Assembly: GCA_001695595.3 (NCBI GenBank)
Contig: MBPM02000042.1
Span: 602,563-666,562 of the forward strand
Reading direction: 5' to 3'
Source of the DNA: Plasmopara viticola
Taxonomy: Eukaryota > Oomycota > Peronosporomycetes > Peronosporales > Peronosporaceae
Length of the DNA: 64,000 bases
Under the pieces are notes generated by a model that did no database searches, was not told the DNA's origin, and worked only from the letters and a program-made list of their open reading frames with translations. The position numbers and the translations under genes were made by a program. This document shows, one piece after another, positions 1-13,224 of the stretch. Each line of letters begins with the position of its first letter. The first letter of the stretch is position 1.

Positions 1-333
1 AGTAAAGGAAAAATTACTGTCCAAGACTTAACATTAGATGCCCCTGTTGGTGATGCCACCAAGATTGGGGGCATACTGAGGTCAGAAAATTCATCGCTCA
101 TTACGTTTCTCGACCAATTTTAGGGGCAAAGGGGCTATGTGACTCGCTTACCTATAACAACGCAAGTTGGTGTTTGTGAGTTCACTTACACTTGTGTTGG
201 TGGGTCCGACGAAGAAGAAGAGATTCTTTTCGATGTGATCGTACATGACCCACACAGGTCGTGGCGCTTCGCAGTGCGCTCATCGATTTCGCGCAGCACA
301 AGGACTCTTTGAAGGCCTCAGACTGTTTTTACA
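1..333 (+). pseudogene. Unidentified coding remnant, entering from left edge
   Basis: Reading frame 1 is open from the first base to a TAG near 121 and then open again to a TGA near 313, so about 104 codons are interrupted by one stop. The translation is mixed and soluble-looking, with an acidic run (DEEEEILFDV) in the second half. I do not recognise the family. The single stop and the absence of a start inside the window suggest the decayed 3' part of a longer gene or transposon ORF. Confidence that it was once coding is moderate to low. Confidence 0.25.
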
Positions 334-3300
334 AGTTAATGTATTTTTGACCTTATAAAAGCCACTGTTTTTGCGCGATCTTACGTAGGCGATGTGCATG
401 CTTTTAGATCCGCATCAAACTTGCATTAGATTTTTTACGCAACGTTGTAAGAATCCAGAAGACAAATGTGGCCTACACCACTATGGAGAGAACCTTTTCC
501 GGGATTTGTTGATATATTAGGGCAAGAACTCCAGCTAGATCTACCAACTCCACCCTATAGTATTAATTGAAGCTATCGAAATACACACACTAGAATTAAG
601 CAGTCTATGGCGCGAGATGATGATAAAACGGAGTTTTATGCCCCATTTTGGGCTTCAGTAGGGCGTCCCGGTCTAACTGTTTGAAATGTGCGAGTCGGTT
701 TTAGGCGAAAATTCTTGTGTATTTTGTTGACCTATCTCCAGCTGCCTTGAATCGGGTCCAATGGGTATACCGGGTCGAATCAACTCTATAGTAGAGCGCA
801 CTATTTGCCCGCTCATTGGCAAGGGATTAATTATTCGGCTTTGACATAAAGGCTCCTAATTTTCAACCGGTTCATAAACCTAACAAATCTATCCAAAAAA
901 AGAGCATTCAACCCTGCTGATATGGTCTGACACATATCTGGCAAGCGCGAAAGCGCGCCAGCAAGCACGTGGAATTGCTAGGCTTGTATTTCACGCGGAT
1001 GGTATAATTCGCGAGTAAGGACAGTTGCCTTTCTTTACAGCAGGTAGGCTTCATTAATTGCCGTCCTCAAAACTGAACGGTCTGGATGGAACATTGAGGG
1101 AATAAATTACAGAAAAATCGTTTTAGAACTTTACTAGCACGTATGATATGGCACGCAATTTGACTTTATCCGTTTGTCGAGCCTTACTGCTTGAGCCTTG
1201 ATAGTGCACAATAATGTCCTAGTTTTGCGTCGTTTGTACGCAGATCAAATTGTTCGAATGAAGCCAAGATGCGTCGAATGTTTGCGACACCCAAGAAGGC
1301 GCGGAAGACAGCGAAAAGTCAAGCACAGTCTCAAGTGGCATTGAAAGAGTAAACTTCGACCAAGAACGCCATCGGCAAGCAAAACTTGCAGCCTGCGGAT
1401 CGTTGTAAAGGATACGGTTAAAGGTTAGGAAGGCAGCACTGCAGCGTATCCCATTAATGTGCTCGTAGTAAGAAAAAAGCGCGTGCTCTCCTCGACATCG
1501 GTCCAGCCGTTACTTACTGTTACTTCACTGTCACCCTGCATTGAGTTACGCGCTGCCACGAGTTCGCTAGCATTCCAGAAACCAGCGTCTCGTGCTCCAG
1601 CACCTCGAGTGAAGAGGACCCAATCACAAGTCATTCTTCTGCGAATCCTCAGACTGGGAGTCGAGGATGTAGGACCCCTACCGGTACCTTTGATGACCCT
1701 CTTCATATCTGAACAATACAGCTAAATACCACCAAAAAGTCTAAATAGGGTTTACAATACACATGTGTCCCATTCCACTTCGCTTGCGTCGATTGCTGCT
1801 ATGCAAGCGCTCAAATCACAGCAACCCCTTCTTCATGCCTGGTAGCTCAAATGCCTTGATTGACTTAGTGACAAGAACATAGCCGTACCCACAGCTTAAT
1901 GCACCAAGAAAGAGAACGTTGATCTAGTACAGCATAGAGTGGTTCTCGGGGAATGCAACTTGCGTTCGAAGTAGTACCAGCGCTTGTAGCAAAAAGCAGA
2001 TTTTATACGCTTGGCAGAATGTACGACGAATGATTGCATCGCTCACGAGCCGTGTACGCCCTACCATCCATCCCTGTGCCAGAGTCAACGCATCTATAGA
2101 CAAAAGCAAGTTACACAGCCACTAGTAGAGTGAGTGTCGTACTAGCAAGAGATGAGTATCAATGGTGGCAAAAACCGTTCGATTAGTAACCTCACCGTAA
2201 AGTCGCACAAAGTCATGAGCCATGTGCGTATTGTTAGCATCGCTAAGCATTGGCGCGAGAAGTGGATGAGGCGTGAAGTAGCACAAAGTCTACGTTGTGA
2301 CTGCAATGACCATGTGCACTGCGAACAACCGGTCAAGCTCGCGCCGTATATTGACTTATTGTATTTTTGGGAGTTTGTGTAGGGTACACTACAATCACAA
2401 AATTATGGACTTTGATGCGGGCGCTTGGGCTGGCGTCCGCTCTGTTGCCGCGCTCGAGCGGTTAGCCGTTCGACCCAGGACCTGGGTCGATACTGGTAGG
2501 ATTCGAATTAAGGCAGCCCGAGATTGGTTCCTAAAGTAGACGAGCCATCACACCCGAGTGAGTGAGTGCCCTACCAACTCGCGCCCGATTGGGTAATAAA
2601 AGGGTTGGGTGGGGGACGCCCCATTGACTGAAAAAGCCCCAGAGTGTAACGAGGGGTACGGAACCCGGTCCCAACATGGGTCGGATTGCTACCAGCATCC
2701 CGCGATAGAGACAGCTTAGTCCTAGCGCGTGGCTTACATCTCTATTCGTGTTTCAGCCAACTAAATGGTGCAACCCAACGTTGGGTTTTTGACATCACTA
2801 TCTGTGCGACAGTGTGAATACAATCCTACTTATTATTGTAGACACAAAAAGCATGGTTACTACGTATCTATTTGATACCGATGATACTGGTTATTTTGGA
2901 GATGTCCTCTAAATTAAAGATGTGTAACTTCCGATTTAAGCCGTCAAAGTCTCTCAATAAATTAGGTCGATTGTGTTGTTTGCTATAGAGATACAACAGA
3001 CTCCATAAACCAAAATAGTTATCATAGCTCCCTTAGATGTGTTTTTCTTATTACATTTCATATCACCCAGAATTCTTGGAGGTCCTAAACCCATCGATAA
3101 AGTATTTATTGTTGCACACACAAACCCAATGGCCTACACCTGCGTTTAATCCAAGTAATGTAATATAGTTTGCATTTCCTAGCAAAGCTTTGGTAGCCTG
3201 ACGGCTAGAGAGCTTTGCTCTTAATGTTCTGAAATCTAACATCCCAGCGATAATACGTTCAGCTGATTCGCAAGCTGTTGTTATCCATTAGCGGTTGATT

Positions 3301-3429
3301 CACCCAATTAATGCAATTTTAGAGCCATTATATAAATGCGTATATAGCTGATCATAATATAATAGGCAATAGTCCTTTAATTTATATAATAAGTGATAGC
3401 AGCTGATAAGCAACTTCCTTTTATTCGAT
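334..3429. other. Gene-poor stretch without recognisable genes
   Basis: Only short ORFs under 95 codons occur on either strand and none matches a family I know. The part around 2400-2700 is locally more GC-rich than the AT-rich DNA that follows (2800-3430), suggesting an insertion boundary somewhere near 2.75 kb, but no terminal repeat or target duplication could be paired. I see nothing else I can support here. Confidence 0.4.
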
Positions 3430-4931
3430 ACAACAACTAATCCGGATCCAGTTGTCAAGGTAAGCAATGACAAGCGTGTTGTACATCTCATTGATGAGAA
3501 CAATGGTTTGTTCCAATCGGGAACTGTCATCATTGATGCGACTTTACAACTAAATGGCTCGACTGGCTATGGCAGTCTTCGAAATGAATATGTTTTCGCT
3601 CTTTATGTAGTAACGATTAAAAATACACCTGCCTCTGCTGTAAATAGTGTTCTAGATCGTTTTGCGCTAGGACTAAAGGCTGGTGTATGGAACATTTTAA
3701 ATGATTTAGTGGTTGAGATTAACGGTAAAAGTATCATTACGAGCAATAACTATAAAAATTATTGGAACAAATTACGTGCTCAAACTGAAAGGTGTGATGA
3801 TAATCCATTAAAGAACGAGGCAGACTATTATGCAAATGATGTAGTAAGTCTGAATCTCACATGACGTAAAAGCAATCCTGCCGCTTCAACACAAGGAAAT
3901 GGTTTTGAATCTCACATGACGTAAAAGCAATCCTGCCGCTTCAACACAAGGAAAAGGTTCTGTATATGATGATACCAAGAATGTAGCTACTGATTAAATA
4001 TTAGAAACAACTTCATCACTTAATAAGGGATTAATTCAGCGTCTGGTTTGTAATCCACAACAAATTGGCTACTGTGCTACCACTGGTGCAACGACTACAG
4101 CAACGAACCCTCCTAATTGGCCAGCAACGCGAAGTGGCGTAAACCTGTCAAAAATTCAAAAACAAGGTACTAGTGGATACGTAATTAGCGAAATTACATC
4201 AGGATGTGTTTTCGGAACGTGGTTTAATATGTGAACATTCGTTAAGCTAATCTCTATCCCATCTTCAAAGAATAAGATCTTGTTGCGAGCCCCAAAATCG
4301 AATTAACGATGGCGATCTATACCGACTTTATATATCACGACCGCAACTGGTGCTTTAATGAGCTGATTATCTTTCTCCGTACACGCTTGATCTACAGTTC
4401 TAGTATTGGTATCAAGTTCAGCGCCAGGTAATCTAAATGCGGGAAAACTTACATTTGGTAAGGCTGACTCACTTCGAGTAGCTCTCGGCGTCATGTCCAA
4501 CAACATTACACAGATCTTGTTCTGGTCAAACCTTCCCAGTTCAATGACTCGTCTATATATTCCTTTCTATGATAGTACTAAAAAGAGTCTAATTGTTGTT
4601 TAAACGGTAAAAAAATCAATTGCCTCGATTGCTAAGCACAGTAGTTCAAAACAAATCTAAAGGAGGCACTGGGCAACAAAATTCTCAGCAAAACACTCCT
4701 TCTAGCTTTCAATTATCTTTAAGCTTAATGAATACCAAACACACTGCTTTGATTCCATTCAGCGAAAGCAGCAGTGGTCATTTCGTAAGCGCAACGAATA
4801 TTCAACAATTCCGAACCTCGTTCGACCGAGTTCCGTGGACTTGTCAGCCAGAAGCAAGCATTCGCAATTTTCAAGTAATCGTTGTTTATGACATTGTATT
4901 CCACAAAACGCATGATTACTCATCTAAATAG
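3430..4931 (+). pseudogene. Maverick/Polinton-like major capsid protein, broken
   Basis: Frame-shifted pieces together resemble a Polinton/adintovirus-type major capsid protein. The N-terminal piece (3430-3861) reads through LFQSGTVIIDATLQ and LNDLVVEINGKSI. A middle piece lies near 4100-4230. A third piece (about 4500-4600) contains FWSNLPSSMTRLYIPFYD. The C-terminal piece (4620-4931) contains ALIPFSESSSGHF and DRVPWTCQPEASIRNFQ, which fit the conserved C-terminal region of this capsid family as I recall it. Reading frame changes several times and stops occur, so no capsid can be made from this copy. It shares orientation with no intact neighbour; the element's integrase and polymerase remnants lie 7-11 kb downstream on the other strand. 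The family call rests on pattern recognition; a profile search would settle it. Confidence 0.6.
3851..3960 (+). repeat. 55-bp tandem duplication inside capsid remnant
   Basis: Two head-to-tail copies, 3851-3905 and 3906-3960, both begin TGAATCTCACATGACG and differ only in the last few bases. Because 55 is not a multiple of three, the duplication itself shifts the capsid frame. The high identity suggests it arose late relative to the other lesions. Confidence 0.9.
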
Positions 4932-7900
4932 TTCCAATACAAAGTCAAAAAGATCGGAGCTAATAACGGAGCTCTATCGCATGGTCACTAACATCCAGGG
5001 ATTTTGGTCAGCATTTTTTTTGCAAAATGCTCTCGACTAACATATTCAGATGTGCCTCAATTAATCCTTGTATTTGGAATCAATGCGTGCAGTCAAGAGA
5101 TGCATTGTCTAATTCTCGTCGTTTAGTGTCATTCTATGTCTATTCATCGTTTAATCGGTGAAGTGGTTCAATATGAGTAGATTTCTGTCCTTCTGCCGGC
5201 AGAAAGACCAAGTTCATTGGTTGACAAACCTAATGAGCTTCGCTCAATTATTCTTTAGCTCCATCTCGAATTGCTTCACTCGACTGAGTACCTTTTTATC
5301 ATACAGATGTTGATCGCTGTGATTTTGCTATAATCAATGTTCATCTGATTTCCTATAAAGTCGTTTTTATCCACCTTTTAAACTTTTAATTGAAGTCACT
5401 GAAAGTAACTATATGTATCCAACTGCATACAAATCTTGACTAATGAAGACAATTTATGCTTGTTTCATCTAACCCTTTGTCTTTGATTTCATAACCGTTT
5501 ATATTATAAAATATATCGTAATATTTGGTCTTGGTCCAAAAATGTTCTTGCATCTCCAATCCGATGTACAATAAACCGAAGAACACAGCATCGATGCTTA
5601 CCGTAACGGAGCCCAATGGACTTGTAATTTATGTTGAAGATGTCCAATGAAATAAAAAGATCCCTTAACATTTACTGTACTAGAAACATTTCCACTAACA
5701 TGAAAAGTAGTTCTTTATAATGTTGTTTCAACTCCTAAATACCAATTTCTGTCAAGATCCATCTTAGTTGAGTTATTGACTCCGAATCGCAAGTCATTGT
5801 AAGTCAAATTGCCCATTCAAGTAGCAATTGTACTTGTTGCGTCTCTTCCAGAGCTTATTTAGTACAGAAATATAATGTAGACACATTGTTTGACGGCAAA
5901 TCTAGTGTTTTCTGGTGTAAATTATCAACATAGTTCGCGAAATCAAACCAAGCGATTTCAGTGTTGGCCGTAGCATTAACAGCAATAACTCCAGTTGATA
6001 GACAACGCAAAGTCTCTGATTAATTATTGGTCGCTAATTAATTTAGTAAGACTAGATCTCCAGCCACAACAGCTGTTTTAAACATAAAATCACTTCATGA
6101 GGCCATCGCTAAGAGCGTTTTTTAAAAGCTTCTCCTGCTGCCTTTTATTGATCAGTTCCATCAGATGTAGCCAGTATATCCAATCCAAAGCACTTGCATT
6201 CGTAGTTTTGTAGCACCAGAGCTCATTATTTTTCTTAAGCAATCTTCGTGATGCTTCTGTTTGAATCGACCACAAGAAATTACTTGCAATTACCGTCCCA
6301 GCAGTCGCTTTCGATAAAAAGCTCGATTCAGTAGCCAACGATGAGAGGATTCTCTCACCAAGCTTTGATTTCACTGTTCAAGCGTTATAATGTAGAATAC
6401 CAAAATAAGCCGAAATATCGCACTGCAATCATCCTTTAATAATTAAAGAAGCTATAACTTGTAAAATAACAATTTCCTAAGCACCGCCACTATTTTGAAT
6501 CGTTGATCGAAAGGCAATCGATGGGATTGTACTATGATTGGTATAGAAGTAGTTTCGTCTGTTATCGTTAGTGAACTCGGTAATGTGAATTCTCCAGTCG
6601 ATGTGATATTTGTCTACGATGCAGTGCTCAATGTTCCTGTTAATGTTGTAACTTTTATCGATGAGGTTCCAGATACTGCTCCTGATGATTTTATGTCATT
6701 CTTCCTGTGTTACTTGTTTAAATTACTAAAATGTTTGCAGTAGATGTTCTAGATTAAGCATGCCCATTGTAAAAATGGAACAAAACACAAATTGATGTTC
6801 CGTTCGTGAATTTGAATGATTGCCCATTTGTATTTCTACTTGAAGTGATTATTCCGTCTCTGATTAGCTAGACAACCTTCCAACCGATGTACTATTTTGT
6901 TGTGCTGATGTTGATATTGTTCCAGTTGAAGTAAAGCTAATAAAGGTAATTGCTGATACCGTATTCAGAACAGAAATATTACCATTGGATTAAACTGACA
7001 TGAAAGGAGCGCTATTGTGTACAGCAAACGTTAGTGGAAAATTATTGAATGTTTGAAGGCAAAATTGCGTTCTATCAAACCATTGTGGAAAAAGAATTGT
7101 TTCAACAGGAATCTGATAGAGTGCATTGTTTTCAGCAGTACATCCGATAATATCTAATTGTTTACCAGGCACCGTATAATTTGTGCCTTTTAAACCAGTG
7201 AATTCTATCGTTACATTTTAAATGGATTTTGTTTGCTGTTGTACCGCCAAATTCCTGATATCCAGATACAGAATCAACAGAAAATGAGCATGTGCTGCTC
7301 GACAGGAAGCTATTACAAGTTAATGGAGTGGATCCACTGATGTCCAGTCTTGGTGAAATTGTTCTTATGACGTAATGTTAGACTGTGCAGCTGTTTGAAG
7401 AGATCTATTAATTGCGAAGCTGAAGAAAAATTATTAATTTTTGCGGTGTCTCTGTTAAAATCAACAGCAATCAATTTCCCAGCGGAAGCTGTTTTTAGTG
7501 GAATACCCGTCAGCACTCTTAGCTCGATCATTGTTCCATTTTCATAGTTAATTCCGGTAATGGATTAATCCGATGTGTGATTCACTCCATTTCCCACGTT
7601 ATATCTCAAATCGCCAATACTATCACTCGAGTAATTTCATTATGCAATATGGTATGATGGATTGTACAAAGATAGAACATAATTTGGTGGCAGCATATTG
7701 TTAGACGATCCTTTGTATGATGTAACAGACAGAGTTGTCATATAAAATTAGCAATCAGAGACTACTAAGCACCACCTCCGGCGCGATATGGCTTCGATTC
7801 CTGATTTTGGTAGGATGCTCTCGAAGGCGCTTAAAGAGTAATCGTTTGGAGTAAATGGAAAGGTTGGTTTTCAGAGGCTTTTTTAAATGAATGTTTAGGC

Positions 7901-9189
7901 CCAAGCTTCTCTGGTAATTTAAATTTAGCTTTCTATATACTTTAAGAGTTTACACGTCTATAGTTACTTGCATTAAGTAGGCCGCAATTCTGATCAAAAG
8001 TCATACGACTTCGTTCAATGATCCTGATGCTTCTTCAAGTGTTGATGCTATCAAAGAAGCTTCAAACGCCTTACAACTCATTAGTAATGACGGTTACCCT
8101 ACGAATAGAAGCTTAAGAAAGACTTGTTTTTTCATTACGTTTCTCGAGGAAGACACAAAAAACTTTCAAGAATATTCATAGCATAAAGTAAATCTGCTAC
8201 AGACGACAATATTAGATACTCTGAATGCATTGTTATGTTAAAAGCAAATTCAAGACGCAATCTACAGCTAATTTTTTTAATCTACCTGGAGTAAGTTAAA
8301 ATGATTTCTACATGTATTACCAGCGAGCAACATCTGAAAAGGGACAAATGTTGTTTATAGCCTCTGTAAAGCAACAAATTCCGAAGAATATAAAAGGTGG
8401 AGTTTTTTTATCATCTCTTGAGTGGAATTAAGGTCAGACTTTCTACATCCCTATTAAATTGGCAGAACATTTTTTAATGGCTTCGATATAAATTCAACTT
8501 TATCGAATCAAGCGTGGATTTCAACGATGAAAAAATTGCTCTGTCGAGCTAGTAGATTTACAACTTTCAAATCAACGTTTATGGAAGTTTATACAGCCAC
8601 AACACGTTCAGTATTTTAGTTCCAGCTGCGGCGAGTTATCGATCTGTTTCACCACGCTCCCAAGTGGGTACTTCTCGTATCCAGATTTTACAAACATGAT
8701 TCAGTCTTTATTAGTTAGTATTTGTTCATATTCGGTTGATTCTTTAGGGGGTAAAGTTGTATATATTGCTATAAGAGCAAATGCAACTTATCATTCTTTT
8801 GTAATTACTTGCTTGGCAACACCAACTTCTGTCGCCAGTTGACTTTATTGTTCATCTGCTGTTTATACTCATCAATCGGAACTGGTTTACCGACCGCTTC
8901 TAATACTTCTCACTATTTCGAACAACGGGAATTCAAATGTGATTTATTCCAGTCCCGCAACGTACCCATCGAGATTCCAAACAACAGATCAAGTCTTTTT
9001 GAGCAATATATCTTCACAGATTAATCCCGTCAACAGTTATTGAATTTTTATTAATCTCATTAGCAATCGCTTTAGCACACCAGGTGATATTCTGGCTTCA
9101 TTTAGTCCTTCAGAACATCAATTGGTCAGTTGTTCTCGAGTTAGTTACCTGAACATCAGTTGGTGTCGATTAGTGTGGCGCATCCAACA
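4932..9189. other. Decayed interior of the Polinton-like element
   Basis: AT-rich DNA with short ORFs of at most 94 codons on both strands and no intact gene. The segment 6534-6741 (+) codes for a Val-rich stretch with repeated VNVP/VDVIF-like strings, and 5.9-7.7 kb on either strand contains similar beta-prone pieces; these could derive from a minor capsid or fibre-like protein, but I cannot name one. No packaging-ATPase P-loop or protease motif was found here by eye. Confidence 0.35.
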
Positions 9190-9563
9190 AAATTATTCTG
9201 AGTATTGTTGATGAGGATTTTAACAATGTTAGATTTGAACTCCAATTCTTTGATTCTGCTATTATATGGTGATAGAAAGGCTCCTCGGGAACCCAAGTAA
9301 TTTTTGTTAACAAAAACAATAATTGTAATGTTATATAATATTCTATCGAGCTGAGCTTAGCGAACTTGTTCGAGAAAATTTGCGACTTTTCGAACTTCGT
9401 TCTGATAGACTCAATAATGCTTTTAAGTTTGAAGCATCTCCGTGATAAAAAAAATAAATTTAAGCAGCTTCTAAGAAAGAACGGCGAGGAGCTTTCATTA
9501 GCACGCATTAAAATGATTGATACAAACGAACGCAATGAGCTTCTGATCTCGATAGAGCTATAG
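9190..9563 (+). pseudogene. Unidentified ORF remnant within Polinton-like element
   Basis: One + frame reads DEDFNNVRFELQFFDSAIIW, then stops, then continues to a Lys/Arg-rich helical tail (LRDKKNKFKQLLRKNGEELS) ending at the stop near 9563. It looks like a former coding sequence, possibly of a structural protein of the element, but the family is not recognised. It lies between the capsid and integrase remnants. Confidence 0.3.
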
Positions 9564-12139
9564 ATACTTCGACACTAATGGAAATAGCTTCAACAATGAC
9601 GGTAGGGATTGGACATCCCGCTGGGGCCCTTTGGGCACCCTCAGTAGGTGTACGAGCAGCTCCATCAATGACAAAAAAGGGGATAGAAACAGCTCCAACA
9701 GTGACAAGGATGGGAATACAAGCAACACCTTCTATGACAACAATGGGTATGCAGGCAGTACCGAGATTGCCAACAATGAACAGTCATAACGATTAAAAGG
9801 ACATTAGAGATGAAGAATAATCGTTAAGAAATATTGATGACTTAAGTAACACAAATGACTTTATAACTTAAGTTTAAACGAATGATTTGATTTATTCAAA
9901 AAAAGTGCTCGAGACAAAATAATCGATCATTACATTATCAGTCCGACTATTATCCAAACAAAGGTCACTTTAATACTTATTTCTGAAAATGCGAATATTG
10001 GAACAGATGGTAAACTATCAAATGCATATAACGGTAAGTTAGCAAACAAACCTCTACATAACTATGGTTGCGTTGCACGATTACATATTAAATCTTATTG
10101 ACATCGAGACAAATGACTCTGCTATTGGCTCGTCACATCAGTCTGAATTTCACATTGAGTTTGAGGCATATGTATACTTCGTGATATCCCGATGAGCAGT
10201 TCCTTTCCGGAAGTTACTTGATTACCAATTCCATGTAAGAAGGGAAGAAACCTTCAAGACAGTGGATGGAGTTTATCAAGTGAAAGTACTGGGCGGAAAG
10301 TTCGAAATGATCGAGTGAATACCAACAGAGAAGTCTCATGGGAGTCGACACTTGGCATCTACATCAAGTTTCTGAAGCAAAATAGCATCTCACACAAGCA
10401 ATCATCGATTTTTGAAGATTCGGATTCAAAAACATTTGCGAACAGTAATACCAATATTCAACCAGTAAATTCAAATGACACGGTTAATTCAGATGGTAAT
10501 AATCAAGTGGAAGGTTATACAATGACAACCCTTGCTTAGCGGATGAGAAGGTATTTCTTGGAGGGCTAACGATTGGCAACGAAAACAATTTTGCCTTGGT
10601 GAATATGCAGCCATCATGAGCAAGAAATAGAAGGAAAAGAGTCCGTCTATTGAAAATCGTATAAAAAAATGCTCATTGGCTTGTAGCGCTAAAGTGTATT
10701 GTTGATACATACGGAGATCGCATTTTATCTGAGGATATTGGACTTAAGTCTGTCAATCCAAAACGATTCCAAAGAACTCGCTCATTTGACACCATGTGTT
10801 GTAGAAGTTAAAGGACGTTGAAGTATTTTAACACGAATTCGACAAACTTCAAGGTGCTCGTGGTAAAATTTTTGATAATCGTCATTTGGAAAAAAAATGA
10901 TTAGACCAGCTTTTTGACTGTGGCTATTATAAGATGAATTTGAAAGTTATGAAAGTGCGAAATTGAAATCTTAAAGGCAACTCTAACAAATTAGCTGCTC
11001 GCATCAATCAAGAAAGATCACTAAAAACTCCGAACAATCTTGTATCATAACAAAAACGTGATGTAAGGCCTACCGCAACCAAACCAATCGTAATGGATGG
11101 AGGAAGATAGAAAACTAAAATCCCTAAGATATTTGCGTTGTAGCCTTAAATCTCTTAAACGTTTCCTTTATTAATTTTAGACATCTTCATTTCTGGAAAC
11201 ATAGATATTACGCAAACATGATTTGTTCAGTTGTGATGAGTTCACAGATGCTAATAAAAAGAAAATCTTTAAGATATTGACATAATGGTTCACAGCTTCC
11301 AAATCGAAGGCCCTTCAAAGAAGTAAGTACTTTATTCAATACGCGAAAGTATGGAAAAGGCTGCTCAAGATGGTAAAAGAGTGTAAATTGCAATTTTACC
11401 AGGTGAAATCGCTGCGTCGTTAATTATCAACGGAGACGCATTTATGGAATTGGATTGAGTGGTAAATTGCTTCGAAGCTGGATCAAGGATAAAGCATGAC
11501 CTTATTTAGAAGAAAATGCTTGGTCTGTAAATAAAACACCTGCATCGGGTGTTGTTGATCAAGGCGATTAAGCTCTTGGGGCCTATGCTAGACAGCCTGA
11601 TAAAGTTAACGCTGTTGGAGGTGAAACTAAAAACCTCACTGGTATGGGCTTCTAGAAAAAAAAGTCGCCTGAAAGAAAAGCTAAGATGGCTTAACTACGC
11701 TCAATGCGAAAGACTGAAGGAAGTTTCGTCTTTAAAAATATACTCCACGATCTTCGTTTACATAGATGACACAAATCGTTTCTATAATAAGCTTTCGATA
11801 CTCATTTTGATTTGATCAAACGGAACATTGAACATCTCTTCCTAGAGAGACTTGTCTAGTCTATCAACAATTACATACTAAAAACTCATATAAGAATTAT
11901 TCTTGATCAATTGCTGATCATTGGGAATGAAATTGTTTATTGTGTGAGTCTGATTTTTATGTTTTCAGAGTACATTAATCGCTTCAGACAGTATTCTTTT
12001 TTTGTGAATCACAAACACTTCCTTCTTAACATTTTTTATTGGATTATATAATGAAGGTGAGTACAGTAATTACCTTTTTTATATATTGGGTCTTATCTGG
12101 TGATGTATTTACACGTCGTGTTAATCTTGATTCAGACCA
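9564..12139. other. Degenerate coding debris, no intact gene
   Basis: Short open stretches occur on the + strand: 9578-9793 is a low-complexity repeat of roughly 12 residues rich in M, T, G and A (motifs such as TMTVGIG and SMTTMGMQ); 10315-10536 is Asn/Ser/Asp-rich; 11549-11812 is Lys-rich. Upstream of 11549 another + frame reads VVDQGD and ALGAYARQPDKVNAVGGE with stops. These may be minor structural genes of the same element. None could be assigned. Confidence 0.35.
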
Positions 12140-13080
12140 AAATTATTCTCTGGTGTTGACATTCTTTTCTTATTGATCAATCTGAGATTGTCTTGTGACT
12201 CCCAGATGTTATTGCTGTCAGCGTATTCTTTCCATTTCACTAGAAATTTGCGCTTGCCGTTGCGTTGTTTCTTGTAATCCAGGATCTTGTCCACTTCAAA
12301 TACAGCATTTTCTTTATTGATGCATCAGTTTACTCTCCTTTGACAAATTGCAAGTCATTAATGGGTTTGCATAGGACATGAATATTTTTTGATTTAATAC
12401 GAAACTTAATCCAAAATTTAATAACTTCGTACATAGCATTTTAAAATCTCGCATTTTCTTTCAAGTGGCTTCGGTTTTGAACGATAACCTACAATTGACC
12501 CAGTTGGAATGTCTTTTTGTACTTGCTTAACTACTCGTTTATTGTGTTCAATTTCGTCAAAAATTACTTTCCCTTCCATTTCATTTGACGTAACCTTTGT
12601 GGATGGGTGAGTAGTATCGTTGTAGTTAGAGATAGCCGCCTCAAAAAATTTTGCGTAAGCTTTTCTAATCCCATAGTACCCTGCATCTTTGTTAGTCTTG
12701 CCTTTATTGTTTTGATAAAACCATCTAGCTTTGCCAAGCCCTGTATGATCTCCTAAAATAAATTAGCACGGAAAATTGCATTTTATCTGAGAAAAACTTT
12801 CATTTACATTATTTCGAATACAGATCCATTATCCGACACCAATGCCGGCACTTTATGCTCTGTAATATATTGATCAATAGCTTTTAAACCGTATCGCTTG
12901 TTTGTTGTCCATTGATTAGGCGAATATCAAAGCAGCTGTTGATGTTAGCTGCTATCACTATAGGTTGTTTCTACCAGAATGTAAGATCTGTTTGCCATCC
13001 GTTGGGATTGCTGCCTGTGATTTGAATATTGCTGAATGCTACTTCGTGTCTTATATCATTTTTCGACTTGTTTTAACGTT
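12140..13080 (-). pseudogene. Polinton-type retroviral-like integrase with chromodomain, broken
   Basis: On the - strand the core domain comes first: VSDNGSVFE (the conserved DNG/DNGSEF region), then DHTGLGKARWFYQN and NYNDTTHPSTKVT, which fit the late part of the DDE integrase core. About 230 bp further on, a well preserved chromodomain reads VFEVDKILDYKKQRNGK, KFLVKWKEYADSNNIWE (12140-12320). Core followed by C-terminal chromodomain is the arrangement of Maverick/Polinton integrases and of chromoviral Ty3 elements; the adjacent type B polymerase on the same strand favours the former. Stops after VFEIM and after the KPLERK segment make it non-functional. Confidence 0.7.
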
Positions 13081-13224
13081 ATGCTTTTATTAATTGCTTT
13101 TGCTTTTTAGTATAGCTTCGTTAGACCTCTTAATTCCGTTTTTGGATCATAATGAAGCTAACAAAGCTGAGGGCTCAATTTACACTATTTAGAGAATAAT
13201 TTCGTTCGAAATTCAGCCGTGTAG

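Noticed and set aside
2400..2700. GC-rich block with GGATTCGAATT and GGTTAGCCGTTCGACC, suggesting a tRNA or tRNA-derived SINE
   Set aside because: No cloverleaf could be formed around the B-box-like strings and no second copy occurs in the window.
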